A DNA stretch of 64,000 bases from UBA830 sp002295635 (GTDB lineage Bacteria; Pseudomonadota; Alphaproteobacteria; MPNO01; UBA830), in contig DBHK01000013.1 of assembly GCA_002295635.1 (NCBI GenBank), forward strand, positions 1 through 64,000. The letters are read 5' to 3'. A program made the translations under genes and the position numbers. Shown here in pieces: positions 15,702 through 25,380 of the stretch (position 1 is its first letter; every line of letters begins with the position of its first letter). The notes beneath the pieces are model-generated. The model was given only the letters and a program-made list of their open reading frames with translations. It was not told the origin of the DNA and did no database searches.

Positions 15702-16651
15702 CACTTTTGATGAGTATTCCCTGTTGGAGCGTCATCTATATTATCCCCGACAATCAGGCCAGAACGACGTAGGTTCATATAAACTAGCAAGGGTACGGCG
15801 ATAAATATTGATGAATAAGTGCCAACTATAACACCCCAGATCATGGCAAAGCTAAAACCTTTAATAACTTCTCCACCAAAGAAATATAACGCGGCAAGAG
15901 CAATCAACGTTGTAAGGCTGGTCAATAGGGTGCGCGATAACGTTCCGTTAACAGAGAGGTTCAAAAGCTCGTAAAGTGGCATCTGTTTATATTTTCGCAG
16001 ATTCTCTCGGACCCGATCGTAGACCACAACGGTATCGTTGATAGAATAACCGGCGATAGTCAAAATCGCCGCCACGGTAGAAAGATTAAACTCCAACCCC
16101 AATAACGAAAAGATACCAATTGTGAGAATTACGTCGTGAAGGAGTGCCGACACCGCACCCACCCCGAATTGCCATTCAAACCGAAACCAGATGTAGACAA
16201 GCATCGCGGTCAAGGCGACTAATACCGCCGTAATACCAGCCTCGATTAGTTCCCCGCCCACTTTCGGACCAACAAACTCCGTTCGACGATAACTGACCTC
16301 GTCACCGAGCGAAGTTTTCACTTTTAAAACAGCAGCTTGCTGCCCCTTTTCACCATTTGGTTGCCGCTCAATTCGTATAAGAACATCGGTGGGCTGACCA
16401 AATTCCTGTAGCTGTACCTCACCGAGATTTAGGTCATTGAGAGTCCTCCGAATTTTCGACATATCTGTCGGTTGATCTGTTCTGATTTCCATTAAAATAC
16501 CACCTCGGAAATCGATCCCAAAATTTAGACCTTTTGTGAAGAATAAGCCCGCGGAACCAATAATCATCGCAAGAGAGAGAAAACCTGCGATCTTACGAAA
16601 CCGCATGAAGTCGATCTTCGTACCGACAGGGACTAGTCTGATAAGACGCAT
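15701..16651 (-). CDS. secF: Protein translocase subunit SecF
   Basis: SecF works with SecD in the inner membrane to pull exported proteins through SecYEG using the proton-motive force. The signature NFGIDFRGG is at residues 43-51. A periplasmic loop follows, then five C-terminal membrane segments carrying YSINDTVVVYDRVRE and LTTLIALAALYFFGG. The 316-aa length is normal. It begins 11 bases after the secD stop and overlaps the next gene by one to four bases. Confidence 0.97.
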   Translation of the reverse strand: MRLIRLVPVGTKIDFMRFRKIAGFLSLAMIIGSAGLFFTKGLNFGIDFRGGILMEIRTDQPTDMSKIRRTLNDLNLGEVQLQEFGQPTDVLIRIERQPNGEKGQQAAVLKVKTSLGDEVSYRRTEFVGPKVGGELIEAGITAVLVALTAMLVYIWFRFEWQFGVGAVSALLHDVILTIGIFSLLGLEFNLSTVAAILTIAGYSINDTVVVYDRVRENLRKYKQMPLYELLNLSVNGTLSRTLLTSLTTLIALAALYFFGGEVIKGFSFAMIWGVIVGTYSSIFIAVPLLVYMNLRRSGLIVGDNIDDAPTGNTHQK

Positions 16652-16662
16652 TTCTGGACCCC

Positions 16663-18264
16663 CTATATGGGCAACTTTTTAGGCCGCCTTCGGTGCAACC
16701 ACGTCACTACCATGAGGCGGGTCACCATAATCGCAGTAAACATGGACGTAACAAGTCCGATCGCAAGCGTAACCGCGAACCCTTTTATTGGTCCCGATCC
16801 AAATTGGAACAACAGAATCGCGGCAATAAGCGTGGTGATGTTCGCATCAACAATCGTCGTAAGTGCGCGTTGATAACCGGAGTCCACAGCCGATATAGGT
16901 GTTCGTCCGTTACGTTCTTCTTCTCGAATACGCTCGAAAATCAAAACGTTTGCATCAACAGCCATACCAATGGTTAGCACGATCCCAGCAATACCCGGAA
17001 GCGTAAGGGTTGCCTGCAACATGGAAAGCACCGCTGAAATCAGTATGATATTCAGAACGAGCGCGACATCCGCCATCAACCCAAACATGCCATAAGCAGC
17101 TGCCATGAATATTATCACCAAGACTATCGATAGAATGCTTGCGAATTTACCGGCAGCAATAGAATCCGCTCCCAACTCTGCGCCAACAGTGCGTTCCTCG
17201 AGGACTGTAAGCGGAGCCGGCAACGCACCAGCCCGCAGCAAAAGTGCAAGATCTTGAGCTGATTGAACGTTGAAATTGCCAGAAATAACGCCATTACCTC
17301 CGAGTATAGGTTCACGGATTACCGGCGCACTGATGACTTTTTTGTCTAACACGATTGCAAAGGGCTGGCCGACATTCTGGCGCGTAACATCACCAAAACG
17401 GCGTGCACCGATAGCGTCAAACCTGAATGATACTACCGCCTGCCCATCCTGAAAGGTAGCTTGTGCATCAACTAAATTTTCGCCATCTACCATTATACGG
17501 CGTTTAATCAGGTACATTATAGGATCTTGATCACCATTCCCCTCATTGATCGCGGGAAGGCACATTGTCCCGGGAGGACGGCGACGTCCGGCACCACAGC
17601 TATCTGCGGCGGAATTCGTGCGGTCTAACAAATGAAAGGTCATCTTGGCAGTCGTACCGATCAGCGCTTTTAGACGTTCGGGATCGTCAAGACCGGGTAC
17701 TTGGACTAAAATACGGGCAGCGCCCTGCCGCTGAATCGTCGGTTCTCGTGTGCCAAGTTCATCTATGCGGCGACGCACAATTTCAATCGATTGTCCGATA
17801 GCCGACGTCAAAATCTTTCGGCGGCCGGTTTCAGAATTACAAACAGTGTATGATAATTCATCGGTCAAGACCTCGTACAATGGGTCGAATGAATTCGGCT
17901 CGATATTCCGGACAACCTCTCGGGCGCGCCCATGGTCTGACTCCGAACGCAAATCAAAACCCACGCATTCATCCCGGGTTCCCAACCGGCGGTAACCTAT
18001 ACGCGGGGATCCACGGCGTAATCCATCACGAATGGAATCGACGAGCGCTTCCCTACGCTGCGCTAAAACCGAGGCAACATCCACCTCCAACAGCAAGTGC
18101 GATCCACCCTGCAGATCTAGCCCAAGGTTCATCTTCTGGCCGGGCAACCAGCCAGGTAACTCTTCAAGACCCTTGTCACTCAGGATGTTTGGAAATGCAA
18201 AGAGAGCTCCCATTACACCAATGAGAGCAACCAAAAGCATTTTCCACTTAGCGTAGTAGACCAT
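16663..18264 (-). CDS. secD: Protein translocase subunit SecD
   Basis: SecD is the larger half of the SecDF pump. It has an N-terminal membrane anchor, the LGLDLQGGSH motif at residues 47-56, a large periplasmic domain, and six C-terminal membrane helices with GMAVDANVLIFERIREE. The 533-aa length is typical of alphaproteobacteria. A Cys-containing stretch in the periplasmic domain (RTNSAADSCGAGRRRPPGTM) looks like a lineage-specific loop. It lies 33 bases behind yajC and 11 before secF in one transcription unit. Confidence 0.97.
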   Translation of the reverse strand: MVYYAKWKMLLVALIGVMGALFAFPNILSDKGLEELPGWLPGQKMNLGLDLQGGSHLLLEVDVASVLAQRREALVDSIRDGLRRGSPRIGYRRLGTRDECVGFDLRSESDHGRAREVVRNIEPNSFDPLYEVLTDELSYTVCNSETGRRKILTSAIGQSIEIVRRRIDELGTREPTIQRQGAARILVQVPGLDDPERLKALIGTTAKMTFHLLDRTNSAADSCGAGRRRPPGTMCLPAINEGNGDQDPIMYLIKRRIMVDGENLVDAQATFQDGQAVVSFRFDAIGARRFGDVTRQNVGQPFAIVLDKKVISAPVIREPILGGNGVISGNFNVQSAQDLALLLRAGALPAPLTVLEERTVGAELGADSIAAGKFASILSIVLVIIFMAAAYGMFGLMADVALVLNIILISAVLSMLQATLTLPGIAGIVLTIGMAVDANVLIFERIREEERNGRTPISAVDSGYQRALTTIVDANITTLIAAILLFQFGSGPIKGFAVTLAIGLVTSMFTAIMVTRLMVVTWLHRRRPKKLPI

Positions 18265-18297
18265 TTAAAACGTACTTTGCGAGTTAGACACGAAACT

Positions 18298-18720
18298 TCA
18301 GCTCTTTTTGCCATCTTCGGCGTCGACATCATCGTCTTCTTCGTAGTCTTCTCGATCTACCTTATCTGCTCCGTTATCGTTTTCTTTTCCGGACTTGGCG
18401 GGAGCGGGATCTGTCTTGCTTAGACTCTCGGCGATCATTCCGCGGAGAACGCGAACTTTCACACCGTCCGCCACTTCAACAATCAATTCTGTCTCATTAG
18501 GTACCCGCGTAATCAATCCAATCAATCCTCCATTGGTAACAATACGGTCGCCGCGACGAAGATTGCCGAGCAGTTCCCTATGAGCTTTCGCCTTCTTTTG
18601 TTGCGGACGAATAAGTAGAAAATAAAAGACAACAAATATTAGGACTAGTGGAAGGAGTTGTTCCATTCCGCCCAATCCACCACCACCGGCGCCCTGCGCC
18701 CAAGCTGGCGAGACAAACAT
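18298..18720 (-). CDS. yajC: Preprotein translocase subunit YajC
   Basis: YajC is a single-span membrane protein associated with SecDF. A membrane helix (about residues 20-40) precedes the conserved IRPQQKKAK and GDRIVTNGGLIGLI blocks. At 140 aa it is longer than E. coli YajC because of an acidic tail rich in Asp and Glu (about residues 105-140). It is the first gene of the yajC-secD-secF-NDUFAF3-like unit; the promoter should lie in the 148-base spacer shared with the divergent DUF815 gene. Confidence 0.95.
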   Translation of the reverse strand: MFVSPAWAQGAGGGGLGGMEQLLPLVLIFVVFYFLLIRPQQKKAKAHRELLGNLRRGDRIVTNGGLIGLITRVPNETELIVEVADGVKVRVLRGMIAESLSKTDPAPAKSGKENDNGADKVDREDYEEDDDVDAEDGKKS

Positions 18721-18868
18721 GCTTTTCTCCGCGTTGAGTGAAAGTTTTCGGAATATACCGGTCCACCGAAAGCATGCAACACATTCCGGGTGGGGGTAAG
18801 CCAGGGAGTTTCACCGAAAGTCCCCGTATGTTAGGGTTGCGCCATTTCAAACTTCTTTTTTGAAGCCC

Positions 18869-19726
18869 ATGACTGACGCTGAAACCAAACAGCTAATGAA
18901 ACGTATTGCGGATGCTCTCGACCGACTAGCACCACCACCAATTTTGGCGGAGATTTCAGAGAAAAATGATACTTTCCTCTGGCAGGCGGAAACGGAGTGT
19001 CTCGAACCAATTGTAATGATCAACAGAGTAAACATTGAACAACTGATAGGCGTGGACCGGCCTCGTGATACTCTACTAGCAAACACCCGACAGTTCGCGG
19101 CGGGGTATCCCGCTAATAATGCCCTACTCTGGGGTGCGCGCGGCATGGGAAAAAGTTCTTTAGTAAAAGCTGTACACTGGACAGTATCCGAAGAATGGGA
19201 TGGTTCCTTAGTCCTCGTCGAAATTCATCGGGAAGATCTTGGTTCTCTAGCAAAACTATTGGCGGTTTTACGTAACAGCAATCGTAAGTTTATTTTGTTT
19301 TGCGATGACCTTTCTTTTGATGCCGATGACACAACGTACAAATCTCTTAAAGCAATGCTAGAAGGCGGAATTGAGGGGCGACCCGAGAATGTGATTATCT
19401 ATGCAACTTCTAACCGTCGTCATCTTATGTCGAGGGAGATGATCGAAAACGAGAGTTCTACTGAAATCAATTCCGGTGAAGCCGTGGAGGAAAAAGTATC
19501 TCTTTCAGATCGCTTTGGCCTTTGGCTAGGATTTCACAATTGCAACCAAGAGACTTTCTTCGAAATCCTTGACCGGTACGTTGAGCACTACGATCTCGAC
19601 ATCGACCAGAAAACGCTCCGGGCGGAAGCAATTGAATGGTCCATGACCCGTGGGGCACGTTCTGGTCGGGTTGCGTGGCAATATATTCAGGACCTTGCGG
19701 GCCGCCAGAAAAAGCTTCTCAATTAG
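18869..19726 (+). CDS. DUF815 family AAA+ ATPase
   Basis: This is a cytoplasmic P-loop ATPase of about 285 aa in the DUF815 family, whose cellular role is unknown. Walker A is GARGMGKSS and Walker B FILFCDDLSF; a SNRRHL sensor-like segment follows. Its place beside yajC recurs in alphaproteobacteria. The ATG at 18869 is chosen over a TTG at 18860; neither has a clear ribosome site. Its stop overlaps the stop of the convergent NlpD-like gene by 4 bases. Confidence 0.88.
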   Translation: MTDAETKQLMKRIADALDRLAPPPILAEISEKNDTFLWQAETECLEPIVMINRVNIEQLIGVDRPRDTLLANTRQFAAGYPANNALLWGARGMGKSSLVKAVHWTVSEEWDGSLVLVEIHREDLGSLAKLLAVLRNSNRKFILFCDDLSFDADDTTYKSLKAMLEGGIEGRPENVIIYATSNRRHLMSREMIENESSTEINSGEAVEEKVSLSDRFGLWLGFHNCNQETFFEILDRYVEHYDLDIDQKTLRAEAIEWSMTRGARSGRVAWQYIQDLAGRQKKLLN

Positions 19727-20754
19727 TTCTGGGCGGCAGCTGTCTGCCGCCCTAAATAGCGTTCGGGATTTACCGCTCGGTTACCCCGCCGTAATTCGAA
19801 ATGCAATTGTGATTTATCGACGCTGCCTGTCCGACCTACCCTAGAGATAACCTGTCCCCGCGTGACTGTCTGCCCGGTTCGGACAAGTAACTCCGAGTTG
19901 TGGGCGTATGCTGAGATCCAGCGGCCAGAGTGTTTAAGCAAAAGAAGATTACCGAAACCACGAAGTTCATTACCTGCATACGCCACTATACCATTTTGAA
20001 TTGCGCGGACGGGCGTCCCCTTCTTTGCCTGGATGTTGATACCGTCGTTTTGTAGACCCTTTCCGATTGTTCCAAACCTAGACAGCACACGGCCGCGCAC
20101 TGGCCAGATAAAACCACTCCTGCTTGGAGCCCGCAGGTTTGTTCTGGGTCGCAGTATGGCTGAACCACCGCCCCGCTTTTGTTTGGCAAGTAGAGAACTT
20201 TTACCTTGTATTTCTCTTGTCGCACCAGAGCCAAATGCGGTTCCATCAGAAGACTTCTCTGATACCGAATTTGGTGATGCCCTCTCTCTCCGTCGCGGAT
20301 GAGACTGATTTCCGGGCAGTACTATAGTTTGTCCAGGAGATAACCGATAAGGCGGAGCAATCCTATTTAAGCGAACCAAGGTAATTGGTCGAGTATTGTA
20401 CTTCTCTGCAATTTGATAGACGGTTTGCCCCTTCCGAACGGTATGCACACGGTAAAAGGGCAATCGGAGTTTTTGCCCCGGGTAAATTGTATAAGGCGGC
20501 TTAAGGCTATTAACTTCGATTAGGCTTCGAAGCCGGACACGGTATCTACGAGCAATTTTGTAAAGCGCATCTCCCTGACGAACCGTGATAGTTTTTCCCT
20601 TGGCTGCCCGTACTTTGGGACTAATTCGGACAGTTTCTCCTGATACACCTTGAATCACGGGCGCCATTCCCACCCTCTGACCGCATGCCGACAAGGTCAG
20701 CACTAGTGGTATAAAAAGTCCAATCCCTAAATTCTTTAACAACTTATTTTCCAT
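19723..20754 (-). CDS. nlpD: NlpD-like lipoprotein with LysM repeats and degenerate M23 domain
   Basis: The N-terminus is a lipoprotein signal with lipobox LTLSAC. Two LysM peptidoglycan-binding repeats follow, then a Ser/Arg-rich linker and a C-terminal LytM/M23 domain. The zinc site is incomplete: the usual HxGxD is NDGIN, although the later LHFELR is kept. As in E. coli NlpD, this suggests a non-enzymatic activator of cell-wall amidases at division. I start at 20754 (MENKLL), since the longer frame overlaps pcm and begins with TTG. Order surE-pcm-nlpD is as in gammaproteobacteria. Confidence 0.85.
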   Translation of the reverse strand: MENKLLKNLGIGLFIPLVLTLSACGQRVGMAPVIQGVSGETVRISPKVRAAKGKTITVRQGDALYKIARRYRVRLRSLIEVNSLKPPYTIYPGQKLRLPFYRVHTVRKGQTVYQIAEKYNTRPITLVRLNRIAPPYRLSPGQTIVLPGNQSHPRRRERASPNSVSEKSSDGTAFGSGATREIQGKSSLLAKQKRGGGSAILRPRTNLRAPSRSGFIWPVRGRVLSRFGTIGKGLQNDGINIQAKKGTPVRAIQNGIVAYAGNELRGFGNLLLLKHSGRWISAYAHNSELLVRTGQTVTRGQVISRVGRTGSVDKSQLHFELRRGNRAVNPERYLGRQTAAAQN

Positions 20755-20786
20755 TGGCGTCAAATTATGTTCAGCATTTACGAACT

Positions 20787-21440
20787 TCAACCGCCATATT
20801 TACTCTCCGACTCTCCTATCAAAGGCACAAAGCGGACCGGCCAAAGTTTATCGGTTTTAACTTCTCCCCCTTGATCAAAGTAGAACTTGAAAAGATTCTG
20901 GTTTCTTCCGGTTTCTCCCATCGGTGCGATCAGGGTACCGGTGGGTGCAAGTTGATCGATCAGAGTTCGCGGTATTTGTCGGCTTGCCGCAGCCGTAACG
21001 ATAATACGGTCAAAAGGTGCTTGGCCAATCCAACCCTTGGTTCCATCACCTAACTTAGTGGTAATATTATTGATACGGAGCGCTCGGAATTGTTTTTCAG
21101 CGGCGTCAAGAAGATCTTTGTGACGTTCAATTGAGTAAAGGCGCCGACACAATTTCGCCAGAATAGCTGCTTGATATCCCGAGCCGGTACCGATTTCTAG
21201 AACTTTCATCCGGGGACCAACATCAAGTTCCTGTGTCATGAAGGCTACAACCGCGGGTTGACTGATTGTCTGTCCATTACCGATAGGCAAGGCCATATTC
21301 TCATAGGCTTGATCCTGAAAAGTCTCTGGAATAAACAATTCCCTCGGCGTGCGCTCAATCACACTAAGTACCCTTGGTTCTTTTATCCCTTGCTTTCTCA
21401 ATTCCATGATTAGCCGTATGCGGTTCGCCTCCAGTGTCAT
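20787..21440 (-). CDS. pcm: Protein-L-isoaspartate O-methyltransferase
   Basis: Pcm methylates L-isoaspartyl residues with S-adenosylmethionine, starting the repair of aged proteins. The SAM-binding motif VLEIGTGSGYQAA and the NGQTISQPAVVAFM block are diagnostic. I start at 21440, where ATG shares a base with the surE stop (TAATG), giving 217 aa, close to the E. coli 208 aa. The longer frame from 21494 would overlap surE by 55 bases. It belongs to the surE-pcm-nlpD unit. Confidence 0.93.
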   Translation of the reverse strand: MTLEANRIRLIMELRKQGIKEPRVLSVIERTPRELFIPETFQDQAYENMALPIGNGQTISQPAVVAFMTQELDVGPRMKVLEIGTGSGYQAAILAKLCRRLYSIERHKDLLDAAEKQFRALRINNITTKLGDGTKGWIGQAPFDRIIVTAAASRQIPRTLIDQLAPTGTLIAPMGETGRNQNLFKFYFDQGGEVKTDKLWPVRFVPLIGESESKYGG

Positions 21441-22204
21441 TAGAAAACCCGCCGAAATGCCGCCATCGTGGGTCGGTGAGTTAGGTCGAGACATAATGGT
21501 GTAATCGATATACGACCTTCGTTTACCGCCTTTAGGTCCGAGCCGGGAAGTGACGGATCCTCCCTCCGCTCATTACCTATCCATAAATAGTCGTATCCTC
21601 TAGGGTCTCGACCCTCTCTAATTTTATCTCCGATCTTTCGGCGCCCCTGAAATGTTATTTGTGTGCCACCTATCTTTTTTGCCGGGAGATCAGGAAAATT
21701 GACATTTATAAGAACATTCTTGGGCCATTCCTCCTGCGTTATTTTTCGTATGATCCTGGGTCCGTGTTGTAATGAAGCCTCCCAGCGGACCTTTTCCCCG
21801 TAAACGCGAGCTTGACTGAGTGCGATAGCTGGGATGCCGAGCAATGTGCCTTCCATGGCGGCAGCCACGGTACCGGAATATGCTATATCCTCACCAAGAT
21901 TACCTCCCGCATTTATGCCAGAAAGAACAAGATCCGGTTTTTTTTCCATCATAAGGTGCTGAACTGCCACGAGAACACTATCTGCCGGCGTTCCGTCTAC
22001 AGCGAACTTTCGTCCATTGATCTTTCGAACCCGGAGGGGAAGGTTGATAGTTAAAGAGTGTCCAGAGGCACTTTTTTCACTCTCCGGCGCAACCACCCAG
22101 ACATCAGGTGAAAAAGACTTCGCAATCTTCTCTAACACCTTTAGGCCCGGCGAATTGATCCCATCATCGTTAGAGATAAGGATCCTGGCGCCGCGCAGCT
22201 GCAT
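21440..22204 (-). CDS. surE: 5'/3'-nucleotidase SurE
   Basis: SurE is a metal-dependent phosphatase of nucleoside monophosphates linked to stationary-phase survival. The metal site SNDDG is at residues 9-13, and PESEKSASGHSLT and SGINAGGNLGEDIAYSGTVAAA follow. The 254-aa length is normal. Its ATG overlaps the serS stop by one base (TAATG), and its own stop overlaps the pcm start in the same way, so translation is probably coupled. Confidence 0.97.
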   Translation of the reverse strand: MQLRGARILISNDDGINSPGLKVLEKIAKSFSPDVWVVAPESEKSASGHSLTINLPLRVRKINGRKFAVDGTPADSVLVAVQHLMMEKKPDLVLSGINAGGNLGEDIAYSGTVAAAMEGTLLGIPAIALSQARVYGEKVRWEASLQHGPRIIRKITQEEWPKNVLINVNFPDLPAKKIGGTQITFQGRRKIGDKIREGRDPRGYDYLWIGNERREDPSLPGSDLKAVNEGRISITPLCLDLTHRPTMAAFRRVF

Positions 22205-23487
22205 TAGTCTGCCTTAAGAGCATTAATTTTTGTCAGCCCACCCATGTACCCCTGGAGAGCATCGGGAACGGTAACCGACCCGTCGATATTTTGATAGTTT
22301 TCAAGAATAGCTATCAGCGTACGCCCAACCGCGAGACCGGAACCATTAAGCGTGTGCAAAAAACCGGTTCCCTTTCCTTCCGTAGTTCGAAACCGCGCAT
22401 TCATTCGGCGAGCCTGGAAATCGCCACAGTTGGAACAACTTGAGATCTCGCGGTAGCGACCCTGACCGGGAAGCCAAACCTCTAAATCGAATGTCTTACA
22501 TGCGGAAAATCCCAAATCACCCGTGGACAATAAAACGACCCGGTAATGCAAACCCAAACGCCTCAGCACCTCTTCGGCACATGCAGTCATGCGTTCGTGT
22601 TCCTCTGCTGCCATATCTGGATGCACCACACTGACAAGTTCAACTTTCGGAAACTGGTGCTGTCGCAACATACCCCGGGTGTCCTTACCTGCAGCGCCCG
22701 CCTCCGACCGGAAACAAGGAGTAAAAGCAGTGTACCGAAGGGGAAGATCTTCTTCAGCGAGGATCTCGCCCGCGACCATATTGGTCAAGGGAACTTCGGC
22801 TGTTGGTATCAACCAATGATCCGTCTCCGTTTTGAAAAGATCGTCGGAAAACTTAGGAAGTTGACCAGTACCGAACGCTGCCTCATCGCGAACAAGAAGT
22901 GGTGGATTTACCTCAGTATAACCAAACTCCGAAGTATGCAGGTCAAGCATCATTGCCGAAAGTGCTCGTTCCATTCGAGCAAGAGCCCCGCTTGTTATGA
23001 CGAAACGTGAACCCGATAATTTTGCTGCACGTTCGAAATGTAACATCCCGAGGCGTTCGCCGATATCAACGTGATCTTCTGCTCTGAAATTGAATTCAGG
23101 CCTCTTTCCGATAACACGAATTTCAACATTGTCATCTTCATCCTCACCATCAGGGACATCATCAAATGGTAGGTTGGGAATCTCTTGCAGAAGATCAAAA
23201 ATAGATGCGACCCCCCGCTTCTGTTCCGCCTCAAGGTGCGTCATACGGTTTTTCAATTCTGCGACTTCAGAGATCAAATCGTCAGCGGGTTCACCCTTAC
23301 TCCTCAAACGACCAACCTGCTTAGAAACTTCATTCCGCAGTTTCTGAAGTTCTTGCAACTCTGTAGTGATACGTCGATTTGACCCATCGAGTTCTATCAC
23401 CTGGATAGATAACGGTTCTAGACCTCGGCGCGCTAGCGCCGTATCAAACTGTTTGGGATTGTCCCGGATCCATCTTATGTCATGCAT
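22204..23487 (-). CDS. serS: Seryl-tRNA synthetase
   Basis: SerS charges tRNA-Ser. It has the N-terminal coiled-coil arm (about residues 25-105) and the class II catalytic core, with motif 2 at PCFRSEAGAAGKDTRGMLRQ and motif 3 at LNGSGLAVGRTLIAILEN. The 427-aa length is typical. It lies 33 bases behind tatC and is followed directly by surE, an order common in alphaproteobacteria. Confidence 0.98.
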   Translation of the reverse strand: MHDIRWIRDNPKQFDTALARRGLEPLSIQVIELDGSNRRITTELQELQKLRNEVSKQVGRLRSKGEPADDLISEVAELKNRMTHLEAEQKRGVASIFDLLQEIPNLPFDDVPDGEDEDDNVEIRVIGKRPEFNFRAEDHVDIGERLGMLHFERAAKLSGSRFVITSGALARMERALSAMMLDLHTSEFGYTEVNPPLLVRDEAAFGTGQLPKFSDDLFKTETDHWLIPTAEVPLTNMVAGEILAEEDLPLRYTAFTPCFRSEAGAAGKDTRGMLRQHQFPKVELVSVVHPDMAAEEHERMTACAEEVLRRLGLHYRVVLLSTGDLGFSACKTFDLEVWLPGQGRYREISSCSNCGDFQARRMNARFRTTEGKGTGFLHTLNGSGLAVGRTLIAILENYQNIDGSVTVPDALQGYMGGLTKINALKAD

Positions 23488-23520
23488 AATATTTTGTTCT
23501 AGCTGATTTTCAAAAGAATC

Positions 23521-24342
23521 TCAGGCCGTCCGATTGTCAGGCCCCTGCTCTAAATCTTCATGGTCTACGTCGTCATATTCTTTTATTCGGCGTTTTTCTA
23601 TCATCCGTGCACCAAGAATCGAAAACTCATAAAGAACGATAATCGGGATGGCGAGCCCAATTTGGCTAACGACGTCGGGGGGAGTGATTATGGCAGAAAA
23701 GACAAAAACACCGATAATTGAATATTTACGTTTCGCTGCAAGCTCCGCCGAGGTAACGAGGCCCGCTCGTGCAAGTAGCATCAACAGAACGGGTAGTTCA
23801 AAGGCAAGTCCAAAAGCAAAAATCAGCCGTAGCACTAGAGTAAGATACTGATCTACCTTTGGTTCTACCTGCAATGGAAGTGTCCCGTTGCCGCCTAATG
23901 TTTGAAAATTAAGAAAGAATTCCCAGGCCAGTGGCATTATAAAAAAATAGACTAGGGCACCGCCGAGGAAGAATAAGATTGGAGTAGCCACCAAAAATGG
24001 AAAAAAGGCACGTTTCTCATTCTTGTAAAGACCCGGCGCAACAAACATCCACATCTGCATCGAAATAATTGGAAAGGCGAGGAAGAGAGCGATATAGAAA
24101 GCTAGTTTGATCTGAGCAAGAAATGGTTCGTAAAGCGCGGTGAAGATCAGTCGAGCACCGTTCTGATCTTCTAAAGCCCGAGCGAGAGGTCGAACTAAAA
24201 AGTCGTAAATGTCTTGGGCAAATACAAAGCTAACTGCAAACATCAAAAAAAAAGCCAAAATGCTATATATTAGCCTAGTGCGAAGCTCTACCAGATGACC
24301 TAACAGCGGCATGTTTTTTTCATTTTTCATCTTATCGTTCAT
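23521..24342 (-). CDS. tatC: Sec-independent translocase subunit TatC
   Basis: TatC is the core receptor of the twin-arginine pathway, which exports folded proteins. The N-terminal MPLLGHLVELRTRL motif precedes six membrane helices. The 273-aa length is usual. It overlaps tatB by 4 bases (ATGA) and heads toward serS. Confidence 0.97.
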   Translation of the reverse strand: MNDKMKNEKNMPLLGHLVELRTRLIYSILAFFLMFAVSFVFAQDIYDFLVRPLARALEDQNGARLIFTALYEPFLAQIKLAFYIALFLAFPIISMQMWMFVAPGLYKNEKRAFFPFLVATPILFFLGGALVYFFIMPLAWEFFLNFQTLGGNGTLPLQVEPKVDQYLTLVLRLIFAFGLAFELPVLLMLLARAGLVTSAELAAKRKYSIIGVFVFSAIITPPDVVSQIGLAIPIIVLYEFSILGARMIEKRRIKEYDDVDHEDLEQGPDNRTA

Positions 24343-24776
24343 ACCGCCTTCTCCGGATCATCGTTCTCCTCTCTATTTGCCGGATTGTCTTTCACTTTTT
24401 TTAGGTTTTCTGGTACCCTTATCTCGTTTTCTTCGATGAAATTTGAAACGTCATAATCTACGAAATGCTCTTCAGCTGAGTCTTTATTTAATCGTCCCAA
24501 GTCGGTTAAATCATCCTCCCTATCGAGAACATCCATAATTTCTTTACCGACAGAGCCAATGGGTTCACCTATAGTTTTGACTGAATCCGATACTTTATCG
24601 AATTCTGCCTCACGAGCCACTTCTTCGAGCCCTGATTGGAATTCCCGCACGTTGTGCCTCACCCGTCGCATTAACCCGCTCCAAGTTTGTATTACCCTTG
24701 GCAAGTCCCTAGGTCGAAAAATTATAATCCCAAGAACTAAAACAAGCAGAAATTCCCAGCCGCCGATATCAAGCAT
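24339..24776 (-). CDS. tatB: Twin-arginine translocase subunit TatB
   Basis: TatB has one N-terminal membrane helix (about residues 4-20), a hinge at RPRDLP and an amphipathic helix, followed by a long acidic cytoplasmic tail; total 145 aa. It binds Tat signal peptides with TatC. The N-terminal MLDIGGWEFLLVLVL is characteristic of TatB rather than TatA. It lies 44 bases behind tatA. Confidence 0.93.
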   Translation of the reverse strand: MLDIGGWEFLLVLVLGIIIFRPRDLPRVIQTWSGLMRRVRHNVREFQSGLEEVAREAEFDKVSDSVKTIGEPIGSVGKEIMDVLDREDDLTDLGRLNKDSAEEHFVDYDVSNFIEENEIRVPENLKKVKDNPANREENDDPEKAV

Positions 24777-24820
24777 GGCCGGGTGCGCCTTTCTTCAAAG
24801 ATATGAACGTTGCTGAAAAC

Positions 24821-25054
24821 TCAGCTTTTCGCCTTTTTGTCTTTTTTGCTGGCATCCGACACCCCAAAGTTTTCATCGGTCTCCAGTCCTTTTTCGTCCT
24901 CAATGACGGACTTATCTTCCTTCAAGTTTTTCTTGAACGCATTAATACCCTTTGCTGCGTCGCCCATCAGGCGAGGGAGCTTTCCAGCGCCGAATAATAG
25001 GATCACTACCAGTGCGATAAGTCCGATTTGCCAAGGTCCTAAAGACATAGCCAA
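24821..25054 (-). CDS. tatA: Twin-arginine translocase subunit TatA
   Basis: TatA forms the export pore of the Tat pathway. This 77-aa protein has an N-terminal membrane helix, the FGAGKLPRLMGD hinge with its conserved FG pair, and an amphipathic helix. It leads the tatABC set. A longer-than-usual spacer separates it from scpB. Confidence 0.95.
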   Translation of the reverse strand: MAMSLGPWQIGLIALVVILLFGAGKLPRLMGDAAKGINAFKKNLKEDKSVIEDEKGLETDENFGVSDASKKDKKAKS

Positions 25055-25380
25055 CTTTCATGATAAATGTTTAAAATCTATAAGATAATTGCAGATAGGT
25101 GAATAACTCGCAACGAAAAGGACAACTATCAACTATGCCTCCCTCAGAGATCCCAAATTTCCTGATCAACGCTTGCTAAATAAACAGGTACCCCTCGGTC
25201 ACTAAAAAACCTCTTCTAGGCATATTGCTCCTGATGCTTTGCGAGGACGAAAATATGGGGGTGCTCCAGACTGGGGATAGCCTAATAAATTTCGAGGTTG
25301 CCCGGGAAATAGTGTTCGATGCGGGGGCAAGAAACGTCCGTTATTTCAATCATCGCATTTATGTGTTACCTATCCTCAAT
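25055..25380. other. Intergenic between scpB and tatA
   Basis: This 326-base spacer splits an otherwise tightly packed leftward operon. It may hold a promoter for tatABC. The stretch 25264-25350 has several short self-complementary runs (for example GAAAT...ATTTC), but I could not support a known non-coding RNA. The open frame 25225-25443 overlaps scpB on the other strand and looks spurious. Confidence 0.4.

Noticed and set aside
25264..25350. Possible 6S-like or other structured RNA between scpB and tatA
   Set aside because: Short complementary runs are present, but I could not build a convincing conserved fold, and the 3' part would run into scpB.
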